Positions 42,479 through 53,600 of a DNA stretch of 64,000 nucleotides are shown here, piece after piece (the first letter of the stretch is position 1; each line of letters starts with the position of its first letter). The DNA is from Incurvaria masculella (taxonomy: Eukaryota > Arthropoda > Insecta > Lepidoptera > Incurvariidae): the NCBI GenBank assembly GCA_946894095.1, contig OX335649.1, positions 18,990,001 to 19,054,000 of the forward strand, read 5' to 3'. The notes beneath the pieces were generated by a model. It worked only from the letters and a program-made list of their open reading frames with translations, searched no databases and was not told where the DNA came from. Both the position numbers and the translations under genes were made by a program.

Positions 42479-43765
42479 TAATGGTCGGGGAAAAAGTCTT
42501 TTCGCATTATAGTATGTATGAACTTGTAATAAAATCTCTTTGGCTATACTATTTGTATCTGGCTGGTTTTGGTATCATTGAACGTTTAAATTTTAAAGAA
42601 CATAATTCCAAATTCAAATTAGGAAAATGTGTGATTCTCATTTGTTTTTCGTACTGTCAAAATGAGTGAATCTAATGAAGAAATTCGATACATTTTAAAA
42701 TTTTACTACAAAAAAGGTAAAAATGCAACGCAAGCCGCGAAAAAAATTTGCGATGTTTATGGACCTAGTGCAGTGTCTGTGAGAGTAGCACAAATTTGGT
42801 TTAAGCGTTTTCAATCCGGAAATTTTGATGTCAAAGATGCACGTCGATCTGGTCGCCCTATTACGGATAAAATGGATGCCATTTTTGAAAAAGTGGAGCA
42901 AGATCGGCATATCAGTAGTTACGACGTAGCTGAAGAACTAGGAATTGACCACAAAACAGTTTTGGCGCATTTGAAAAAAACTGGGTACACAAAAAAGCTC
43001 GATATTTGGGTACCTCACGAGCTCACTGAAAAAAACCTAATGAACCGTGTACTCATTTGTGATTCTTTATTACGACGTAATGAAACTGAACCATTTTTGA
43101 AGAAGCTGATAACTGGTGATGAAAAGTGGATCACGTACGACAAGAACGTGCGAAAAAGGTCGTGGTCAAAGGCCGGTCAAGCTTCACAGACTGTGGCGAA
43201 ACCCGGGTTAACTCGCAACAAGGTGATGCTGTGTGTGTGGTGGGATTGGAAGGGCATTATTCATTATGAGCTGTTACCACCAGGCAGGACCATCGATTCT
43301 GAACTCTACTGCGAACAACTGATGAGATTTAAGCAAGAAGTTGAGAGAAAGCGGCCGGAATTAATCAACAGAAGGGGTGTGGTTTTTCATCATGATAACG
43401 CTAGACCTCAAACATCTTTAGCCACTCAGCAAAAACTAAGAGAGTTTGGCTGGGAGGTGTTAATGCATCCGCCGTATAGTCCTGACCTTGCACCTTCAGA
43501 TTTCCACCTGTTTAGGTCTCTTCAGAATTCTTTAGGCAGTGTCAGGTTAACATCACGAGAGGACTGCCAAAACCACTTGTCGCGGTATATTGATCAGAAG
43601 TCCCAATATTTCTATAGCAATGGGATCATGTCCCTACCTACAAGATGGCAAAAAGTTATCGAACAAAATGGTACCTACATACTTTAGTTAAATGTAAATA
43701 AACCATATTAAAAAATGTTTTGAATTTTCTTAAAAAATGCGAAGAAACTTTTTCCCCAACCAATA
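42479..43765 (+). mobile_element. mariner-type DNA transposon, copy 2
   Basis: TA flanks lie at 42479-42480 and 43764-43765. It has the same inverted repeats as copy 1 and is nearly identical throughout, including the untranslated parts, so transposition was recent. Confidence 0.93.
42662..43687 (+). CDS. mariner transposase (copy 2), 341 aa
   Basis: Same protein as at 1432-2454 with a handful of differences. The triad is D153, D245 and D280 (DD34D), and the helix-turn-helix region and WVPHELTE are intact. The linker keeps SGRP. The motif after the second aspartate reads HDNARPQ instead of HDNARPH, so the usually conserved histidine is glutamine. The N-terminus is MSESN where copy 1 has MSTTN. 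Full length and open, but the histidine change may weaken catalysis (an inference from family conservation). Confidence 0.93.
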   Translation: MSESNEEIRYILKFYYKKGKNATQAAKKICDVYGPSAVSVRVAQIWFKRFQSGNFDVKDARRSGRPITDKMDAIFEKVEQDRHISSYDVAEELGIDHKTVLAHLKKTGYTKKLDIWVPHELTEKNLMNRVLICDSLLRRNETEPFLKKLITGDEKWITYDKNVRKRSWSKAGQASQTVAKPGLTRNKVMLCVWWDWKGIIHYELLPPGRTIDSELYCEQLMRFKQEVERKRPELINRRGVVFHHDNARPQTSLATQQKLREFGWEVLMHPPYSPDLAPSDFHLFRSLQNSLGSVRLTSREDCQNHLSRYIDQKSQYFYSNGIMSLPTRWQKVIEQNGTYIL

Positions 43766-44469
43766 TATGAAAGTTATAGAATTGCCGAAAACATATAATA
43801 AATATAGCAATATGTAATCCTTTACCCGCGAGAAACTTAACTGCCTTGATTTTATTCCAGTAATGTAATTATTTTAGTGTAAGTTAGTACAGAAAGTCAC
43901 TAATGATTCAAGATAATAAAACTAACATCTCTCTGGGATGACTTTGAAACCGAACTTGCTTTCATCGGCTTTGACAAAGTTTACCAAGCACTGTGACAAA
44001 AGTTTGACGCCTTAAAGCGAGATTCGGGCCACCTGAAAATAGTGCACCGAGATGAAAGTAGTACACAAAAGGTGATTAGAAATTAAGAAATTGTAAATAA
44101 TTAGTTAGGTATTAAAATATTTTATCGCATATTAATTAAAAGTTACCAATTAATTTATTTTTTTCTCAGTTAGCAACCAATCCTTACACAAATCATTCGA
44201 TCACCTCGTTTGACATCGAAATATAGCCGTCACAGTAATTCTTTTTAGAATTCATTTATTTATATGGTTTCTAATTTTAAAATTTGAGCGGGAAAATAAT
44301 TAATTGTGAAATTTGTTAAAATAGGTTGAAATTTACCAACGCGCCATCATATAATTGTAATTTAAACAATCATACCGAAATTAATGTATTGTTGTCATTA
44401 AATAAGTCATACATTTCCAGAGATCAGAGTTTCCTGAAATTGGTCAATAATGAAAACAAATATTTTTAT
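43766..44469. other. unannotated
   Basis: AT-rich. An 88-codon frame at 44326-44592 overlaps the next MITE and is not considered a gene. Confidence 0.4.
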
Positions 44470-45019
44470 TTAAGGTGGCCCATCCCGCTCATCTCCCCAT
44501 ACAAAAGGGGAAAGAAGATCACGCCCATATTTCTTGTCAGGGATCCAAAATTTTGCTCAAAATTGCTTTATTTGATCGAACTAGATGTCTGATGACCTTT
44601 GGCATTGTGAAATTGTGTTTGGTTTCTAAGTAATAAGGTCCGAAAGTTCGAATTTTTCGCGCGTTTTATACAATAACTTTAGAGGTGGATTACGCAATGA
44701 TAAAGTAAGAACATCGTAAAAAGATTAGTCATCAGACATAGCTTATTTAGTCAAGAGTTATAATCTATATGGTTTTTGTTAGATTTTTGACTACAGCGGT
44801 CGTGGTTTACTTTTAGCTATAAGTCGTTTTGAAATTAAAATTTTCGTAAATGTTACCAAATCATACACTATGCACATTGTCTTTTTCGTGGACATGTTGC
44901 ATCTTCCTCATCACGGAGCCTGTCTTATTCTTTGAAACAGAGAAGGTCCCAGAGCGCAACAACACGGTTTTGTACCGAGCCCGCGAATGAGTTAGGCCCG
45001 CCGGGTTGGGCCACCTTAA
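44470..45019. mobile_element. 541-bp TTAA MITE family, copy 2 (542 bp)
   Basis: TTAA flanks lie at 44470-44473 and 45016-45019. The ends are GGTGGCCCATCCCG and GGTGGCCCAACCCG. Highly similar to 37541-38081. Confidence 0.85.
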
Positions 45020-45438
45020 TGCAAATATTGTAGTCACAAAGTTACAGCACCGGCAAATTTTTATCTAAAAAAAGGCAAAACAACGAATGTCCGAAACCGC
45101 TGAACTTGTTAATTTCTCATTTTAAAAGAAAGCTACTATTCACATTTCATTTTTCTGGGTACAGCAGTTCCGGAGAGTCTGTTTCTTGCGTAAGTGTTGT
45201 ATGAAAATGTGTACATATCGGCCTCGTTTATCCCCTTGACCAGATGCATTTTGTAAAATCCGTTGTGAGCGAGCCTTTTCGTCTTAAAAATAAGTCACTG
45301 AAAATTTGAAGTTTCTAGGATAATTGGTTTCGGAGATCTCAACATGCGTGGTTTTCGCCTGAATATGTTAATTTTGGCCTGTTTGTAATGGCCCAATAAA
45401 AAATAATACTTTGTCAAGTTATTGTGCCGAAGCTATTA
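45020..45438. other. unannotated, possible decayed repeat
   Basis: Phrases such as GAAGTTTCTAGGATAATTGG and GGTTTCGGAGAT have weak echoes near 48920-49100. An unknown interspersed repeat is possible. Confidence 0.3.
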
Positions 45439-45632
45439 CATAGTACAACATCATGTTTGAAAAATATTACGGCTTTTCACGCGGCAGGTAGAGATATTCC
45501 CCTCTAATATCTCTATTAGAATATCTCTATTAGAAGGGAGAATATCTCTACCTGCCGCGTGAATAGCCGTAATATTTTTCAAACATGTCTAACGACCGCG
45601 GTAACCTCAAAAGTATCATAGTACAACATCAT
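45439..45632 (+). repeat. hairpin element with 16-bp direct repeats
   Basis: The exact direct repeat CATAGTACAACATCAT lies at 45439-45454 and 45617-45632. Between them is a long stem (GTTTGAAAAATATTACGGCT, CACGCGGCAGGTAGAGATAT and complements) and an outer arm TCTAACGACCGCGGTAACC. Same family as the 121-bp inserts in the Helitrons, but at a different site. Confidence 0.78.
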
Positions 45633-45832
45633 TGATTAATTGAGCATTATATGTACAGTATGCTCGACACATCGGCTAACAACATTTATTTATAGGTAAG
45701 TGGGGTCATTTGTAAGGTGTTGACCCATGATGCCTTTTGTCAGATGTCACGTGGTAACGAGATAAGATATTTTTTCTATATTTTTGAAATTTTCCAAAAT
45801 TCCAGCAGCACACCCTTGCAACTTATTTTTAG

Positions 45833-46045
45833 TGTTCCGTACCCGGGTGAAAACGGAACCCTATTACTAAGCCTCCGCTGTCCGTCCGTCCGTCCGTCCG
45901 TCTGTCACAAGGCATAGGTAAAATCGAACAATAATTAAAATTAAAGGGGGCCCCCATACAAAAAACGTGATTTTTTTGTGTTAAATCTTTTACGATGGTA
46001 CGGAACCCTTCGGGTGCGAGTCCGACTCGCACTTGACCGGTTTCT
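45833..46045 (-). repeat. family R, copy with internal deletion
   Basis: GTTCCGTACCCGGGTGAAAA, (CCGT)n at 45884-45900, then TACGATGGTACGGAACCC and CGCACTTGACCGG. Confidence 0.65.
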
Positions 46046-46879
46046 TGTGATGTTATCAGGACAAAATAAAATTCAAAAAAATATATATTTCAGCGACATC
46101 TACATTTGAAGCATTGTATGGCTATCACGTATGGCTTTTTAAACGTAATCATAATTATTTAGCGTACCATATATTGATACGCGGAATACTGATTTTGCAA
46201 AATTGAGAATTCGTTTTCCCTTCGTCGTAATACGAAAACCGTCTACATAGAAGTAGGCAGAACAAATTATACTCCGTTCCCTGGAAAGTCAGTAGTTCGC
46301 TTGGCACTGACTTTTTTACAGGAAAATCCATAAATATCTCCGATTATGATCTTGTGGAAGTCTGCAATAATAAACATATTTTGAAATTGGTATTATTTGC
46401 ACTTGTCACCTAACATGTGATTAATTAAACCCAAAAAAAAACCAATTTAGAAATAGTAGACTATTGCTACGTACCAGCTCTAGTTGTTTTAAAAAAAAGT
46501 TTACTCATATTAAATACTTAAATGAAAATCTAAATAAAAATTATAAGAGCTAACCATTCATCGTTACTTGTGCCAACCCTGTTTGCGCGCTTACTGTACA
46601 TGAAAGCTTTGAGGTCAGCTGACATCAAAATATACTGAATATGCTTGCACACATGCGTGGAATGTTATTCGATTGCTCTTGTCGTCCTTAATGGTGTTAT
46701 TTCCAAATTTTTCAACAACACAAGACGGCATTTTGTTGATACTTTGAAATCTCGCCCAACTGAATTCATGACAAGCGTGGACTGACGTCTGACACCGACT
46801 AAGAGCAACTGCGCTGGGCGAGCGTAGTTTTGACGGAATAAATTTGATTAGTCCCCGATCCATTTCTTTTTCATCTAAG
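46046..46879. other. unannotated
   Basis: No coding or repeat signal recognised. An 89-codon minus-strand frame (46615-46884) has no known domain. Confidence 0.35.
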
Positions 46880-47013
46880 CGCACTCTGTGAAAATTTATA
46901 TTACGGTTAATGAGATACAGCCCTGTGACAGACAGACAGACGGACGGACGGACGGATAGCAGAGGCTTAGTAATAGGGTTCCGTTGGCACCCTTTGGGTA
47001 CGGAACCCTAAAA
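46880..47013 (+). repeat. family R fragment
   Basis: CGCACTCTGTGAAAATTT, (GACA)/(GGAC)n, then TTTGGGTACGGAACCC. Confidence 0.65.
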
Positions 47014-47144
47014 AGGATATGTCGGAAGTGGCAACACTCTTGAGAAACGACAACTATCACTGCGAGTTCCAGTCGCCTTTCCTGTCTGGCATCCTAGGAA
47101 ATTACACGGCTCGAAATCTCTCCTGTATTTGTCAATACCATACA

Positions 47145-47262
47145 GTCTCTTCTTCTTCAGCCTTTTGTTGTCCACTGCTGGACGTAGGCATCCCCCAGAC
47201 TTCGCCAAGTTGTGCAGTCTCCTTTTTTTCTTCGCCAGTTGTCACCTGCTGTCTGACGTATA
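47145..47262. repeat. common insect repeat fragment
   Basis: CTTCTTCAGCCTTTTGTTGT followed by CCACTGCTGGACGTAGGC is a phrase widespread in insect genomes, probably a retroelement tail. Class not determined. Confidence 0.4.
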
Positions 47263-47679
47263 TCGTCTGAACAACGTGCTGGCGGTTGAGTCTACATCTA
47301 ATAAATACTACGTCCACTTAAAGATGTATCAATCTTACGAATAATGTAACAAACACTATATATAAAAAAAAATGTTCTGTATCTTAGGAGTTATCACAAC
47401 GGGGGAGCCAATAACATGTTTTGCAAGGTAAACATGTTGACACTTTTTGGAAAACATTAGTTTATTTTTACTGTATGCTAGTTATCCTTGAAAAATCAAA
47501 CCAAATGAACAGATCATTTAACCGTGTTAGGAATAAAAAACCAATCCGGTTTCAAGTTTAAAAACGACTTCAGCCTATAATGTCAATTTCAACCTCCTAC
47601 TTCAACCAGCCTCATTCTTAGTTGAGGCCGCTCTGAGTAATAACTAATTGTTTCCGAAAAAAAATTTGCTTTGCATAAA

Positions 47680-50600
47680 ATGTTTCTGGTTGCACTATTT
47701 GTGTTGGTAGCAGTGTTGTTTTTTCGGTTCCGAATTCGACGAAGAAGACTGTACCAGCTGGCCGAGAGAATCGCTGGACAGAATGAGCTTCCATTAATAG
47801 GACGTCTCCTCGATTTTACAGGGGACACTGAAGGTAAGCATCAAAAGCGGGAAAATTTTGACATGCCCTAAAAACCGGTCAAGTGGGAGTCGGACTCACA
47901 CACGAGGGGTTCCGTACCATCATACAAGATTGAACACAAAAAAATACGTTTTTTGTATGGGGCCCCTTTAAATATCATTATTTTTTATTTGACTTATTTA
48001 TTGTTATAGCAGCAAAATAAATACACCCTCCGTGAAAATTTCAGCTGCCTACCTATAGAGGTTTATGAGATACAGCCCTGTGACAGACGGACGGACGGAC
48101 GGACAGCGGAGGCTTAGTAATAGGGTTTCTTTGACACCCTTTGGGTACGGAACCCTAAAAATATCAAAGCTGGCTTCAAATATGATGCAATAATAATTAA
48201 TTACACGACTGAAATTGTTTGTTTTACGTAACATGCATACAATTTATTACTATCACTCTAATATTATTTATAAAAAAATGTATGCATTTTTTATTCGGAT
48301 GATGTGCCCTTTGTCTTAGCGACCGATTTGAGCGATCAAAAATTTTATTTAAAAAAAATGTTGGTCTGAACTAGGCACGTAGATCGTCGAAATTTGCAGT
48401 ACAATTTCTCTCCTCTTCTGCTATGTTAATGATAGTAATGATTAAATATAGATATAGATGCTTAACTTCAAATAGATCATCAGCAGGCATTAAAATACCC
48501 AATTAATTTTTTATATTGTAAAAAATCTTTCAACTTGATTTCGAATGGAATTTTACATAATTAATACAATTTGCCCAACAATCTCAATTTCAATGAAAAA
48601 TATATGATAAGGACGATGTTGATATCTAACTTGTAGTTTGCAACTTCCATTAATATTAAAATCGAAAATCAAAAATTTAACTTTTTCATGAAAACCCACG
48701 TTCTTCAGGATACAAGTAATATATACATAATATATATAATATATATATAATAGTTATTCAGCAGTCATAACCACGTTCGCATCCAATGGTGTGGTTTAGA
48801 AACAGAAAAGTAATATTAACGCTGCTCAGGACACTGCTGAAACAGTGTGATGTCCTTTACAAAGAACAAAACTGAAGAGGTGAAAACTATTTCAACAGAA
48901 AGACACTCTGTAAATATCACATTGATTTTTTCATGGGTTTCGGAGATTTCTAAAGTGCTTTTCACTTCTATATTTTGGCCGTTTGTACGCCCTTAACGTA
49001 TGAACATCAACAAATTCCTTTATTAGCAAACATCATAATCAGCAAATAAACTCTGAAAATATCACACTTCTAAGTTAAGCGGTTCCGGAGATTCCGTATT
49101 TAAATAAGTCAGTTTGAAATCAAAATATTAGCCTCTTATTTAGTTGAACTTCAGAAAATTATTTCTTAGTTAGCGTTTTCGTTATACAAGAACGTGGTAT
49201 ATCTATAGAATAAGCACTTAAACGAATGGAATGTTGATTTTTTACACCCATTTTTGTATTCATAAGGCGAAAAAACGGCTGTACATGCTAACAGAAATAT
49301 TTTTAACAAAATTAGCTATGTACAAAGACGACAAAAGACACGCATGTACATTGATAGGACGGATACATCACATACCTTTTAGAATAGAGTTATAAACGAA
49401 ATAAATCATAATAAAATAATCGAGAAAATATCAAAACAATTATTTCTATCACAACTTGAACCTTTGAAAAATATAAATTTAAAGTGGAAACAAATAAAAA
49501 CATTAATTCCCGAATCCGAACCACGAATAATAAATCCCTAAGTCGTTGTATTAATTGAATGATTGTTTTTTTAAGTTTTTAGACAGGCATCATTATGTAT
49601 TGTATCTTTTAAATTTAAATTTCATATAGCAATTTTTACGTTGAATCATTGCAATCACATTTTGAAAATTATCGGAAAAAAGTTGCCCTTATTTATTCGG
49701 GCTTGTTCCTGCGACCTCACTTCTTTTTTTTATTAGGCTCCAATCACAATCTTCAGTATATTTCGTTTTGTTAATAGGGTTTGGAAGCAAGATTTGATGC
49801 AGTATTAAAAATGCACCATTTTACATTCACAGATATAATGAAAACGTTAAATTCCATCTGCTACGAGGCTCTGAAGAATGGATCCGTCGCAAAGGTTTGG
49901 CTCGCACACAAACTTTATTTTGGTAAGTTAGTACTCGGACCTGCTGAACTTAACTTCGTTTGTAACGTCGCTTTTAATATTGTACAATTTTTCTAACTGA
50001 GGTGGTGAATTTTATTTTCATTTCATTACATTTATTTATTCAACTTCTGATCGTCAAACTACACTGTCATGTCACAATTTCAGTGAAGAAGAACCCGCAA
50101 AGAAACGTTACTGGTCTTTTTAGGGTTCCGTACCCAAAGGGTGAAAACGGAACCCTATTACTAAGCCTCCGCTGTCCGTCCGTCCGTCAGTCCGTCTTAA
50201 CAAATTTAACGTCTTTGGAATGACAGAATAAAAAAAAAATTTTTATTTTGAGCTGAACACGCCCGCAAAGGTGAAACCACATTTTACCGGGCTCCGGTCG
50301 GGTAAATGTCCAAAATTAAATCGGGCCGAGAACCTCAGCGAGTAGCTAATTAATTTGAAATAATAGATATTTGACAACCGTTGGTAAGTACCCCCCGCGC
50401 TAAATAAGTGATATCACTCCGCCGATTTTAACATAACCAGTCCTGTCGCTTAGAGAGCCACAGGTATTTTGACGACATACACAGTCATTCCAACCGCCTC
50501 GTCATCGCAGGTAGACCTGACCTATTATGACGGCGAGTAGGGAATGTTGTAGATAGGCTCGCCTTTCCTAAAATTAGGAAAATTTTTAGTGATCAACGGA

Positions 50601-53600
50601 AGAAGCAGTCGAAGACGATTTTTAGTACCCCTATTTTGGAGTATAATAAATGTTTAATAAACTTTCTAGTGTTTTTCTCAAACGGCTAAGCTTAAAAGAC
50701 ATACCACGTAATGTAAACCAGGCTCTGTGCGTTAACAATAGTTGAAGTCTGGAAGTCCTAGCTATGAAGACGGACCCTGAAGGGCAGTGGTACGTGGAGG
50801 TTGAGCGAAACCTAATATTTAAGTGGCAGTGAACGCAGCTGGCGTACGGAAATTCGCCACCTCGTTTGTCATCCACTGTGTTTTGGCGACCACGTTATGC
50901 AGTCCAATCGTAAATATGTTTTCATTGCAGTTATGGTGGATCCTGTGGACATCGAGTACGTTCTCAAGACTTGTCTGGACAAAGATGACTTACACGATAT
51001 CTTTAGAGAAGCCCTCGGAGATAGGTTGGTTTTTGCGCCACGTGAGAATAACCGCTATTTATACAGCTTCATCAGCTAATATTAATGTTAAATAACTTAA
51101 TTGCAAAAACATGTGCAAATATCCGAAAATATTTACGAAAACATAGCATACGTCATGTTAGAACATGCGCTTAAATCTAAATCTAATTTTCAGTTAACAT
51201 ATGGAAAATACGCCGAAAAGTAATTGTCCCAGCGTTCAGTCCGAAAATCGTCGACTCATTTGTGGGTATACTGTCAGAACAAAGCGAAATTCTGGCAGGT
51301 AAGATTAAGACACGAGTGGGCACGGGTGCATTTGACCTGTGGCCATTCATCAGTGCCTACACTTTTGACTCGATTTGTGGTACGTACTCTATGATCTTTC
51401 ATGAGATCATTTTGCTTTTTATTACATATATTTGTATAACAGCTGTTTGCGGTTGAATATATAATGTATTTACTCTCTAAATACTTAATCAACCGAGAGT
51501 AAATTTATTGCCCAGACTAGAGAGCAATGAACTCGCACGCCATTCGCACTCGCACACATGAGAAGCGCGACGCCCTTTGAAATCATAGCGAAGGTGTGCC
51601 TATTAGCTTGGATATTACCAAAGCGTTCAGAGTGGGTCTGCCACAAGCTTTTGTTTCCCAACATCTTCTTTTACAGCCTTCCACCAGAAAGCTGACTTTC
51701 TCCATGGTCGCAACATAACATTCTTGATGAACGCTGGTTATTCCAAAGCTATGTCAGTAAATTCCGAGTTCGATGCTTTCCCCAATCATTTATCTGCTGC
51801 ATAAGCATATGATAAATAAATAAATGATTTGCTCAATCTGAACGAAATTGATTGCTAAGCACGTTGCGAGCCAAGTGTACTAGTAACCCGACCGTCGATG
51901 ACAGGAGAAAGTGCGTGAATCGATACAATAAGAATTCACGAAAATCAACAATTCATGCCGTTTGAAATTCCTGATAAACATGTTCTTATAAAAAACTGTG
52001 CCCTCCATCTAACATGTTGCTTATTGGAGTAGCCCAGTCCCACAGAGCTGGCTCCAGCTATCGCCAGCTAATCAGAGAAAATAATCATTTCAGAAGCTGT
52101 AATGGGGAAGAAACAGTCTATGCGTAGACCTCCACTCCTTCTAATTATGAATTACCTGCTCAATGTGATGACTAAAAGGATTTTCCACGTGTGGCTTCAG
52201 AGCAATGTCATATTCAGAAATATTCCAAGCTACAAGACATACGAGAAACACCTCAACACTATTAATTGCTTTACTGATAGCGTAAGTTATATTTTCGTTC
52301 GTTTTTTTGTTTTTTATTGAGACAATAACTACAGCTATTATCAGCTTGAAATAATAACTTTCTTATTAACAGTTAATAAATATATAAAGTTTCCCCCAAA
52401 GTGATTATCTTATCCAAAAGTCTTTTGGAAATTGAATGTAAAAATATTGTATTTTGAAATGTATCGCTTTACAGCAAAGTCAGATCAATTAGAAAGTTTT
52501 TATATTTTTAAGCCAATAAAAGCTGTTGTTATTGACTCAACACCTTAAATGATAGCTTCAAATCAAATCAAATAATATATTGGATAAACTAATTGATTCT
52601 ATTCTAACTGTTAAAAGAGCAAAGGGGTAAGATAAAACAGCAATGATGTACAGACAGATACGTAACTACCTTCCCTAGATTTTTCAAAAAAATATGACGT
52701 TTGAGCAAAGGTAATTAATTGGTGCAGAACTACCCAGTATTAATGTTTGCTTTAATTTTCAAACAACTGTTAATAGGAGAACAAATCGGGACAAAATATG
52801 TGTAACCGGCATATACCAGAGCAAGACCAGACTATAAGGGTACCTTTTTCGCTTTTTGCGACGGAACCCAAAAGCCATTCATTTCTTATTCAAATGTTTT
52901 AATTTGGTGTATTTTTTTTATGATGTCTTTACTTCAATTTGATTACCACTTTTCCCTTCCGCATTTAGTTGGGAAAAATAATGATAATTCGTTATTTGTT
53001 TTAGGTGTTTTAAATTGCATAATTTATTTCAATTTTTTTTAGATAATTCGGAACTTTTTTTTATTAATAACCGTTGCCGACTGGGCTGTGCTGTAAGACC
53101 CAAGGAACTCAGAGAAGCCAAATCCACCTCACCTCGCGAAACCATGTTCAGCGAGCAGTTTGGAGTAAATCTGCTTTTTTAAAGCACTCTTTTGTCGATA
53201 GTAAGAAATAATTCATATTTTCATTGTCATTACAGGTTATAAGATGCAAAAGAGAAGAAATAGAGAAGAACAGAAACATATTGTATAATGGAATTGGCCA
53301 AAAATCCGGTAAATTTTATTTTAATAATAAAAAAATCCGTTTCTTTTTTCTTTTTTTTTATGTGACTGGACATGGATGACTAATACCACACCTTCTGTCA
53401 TGGTATTAGCCCAACCCACCACATGGGAACTAGGTGCCATGCCAGGACCTTCCTTATATTGCACGGCTACATTGAACTGGATGGAGAACACGGACAATTT
53501 CTATTGCTTCGACCATCGTTCATCCAATGCGATGGTACCAACCCGGGCGGGATCAACCCTACCACCTAGTAAGTAAGTAAGGAGCTACAGTTTAACGTGG

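Noticed and set aside
42481..42669. 62-codon frame at the left end of mariner copy 2
   Set aside because: It is made of the transposon's inverted repeat and 5' untranslated region and just overlaps the transposase start.
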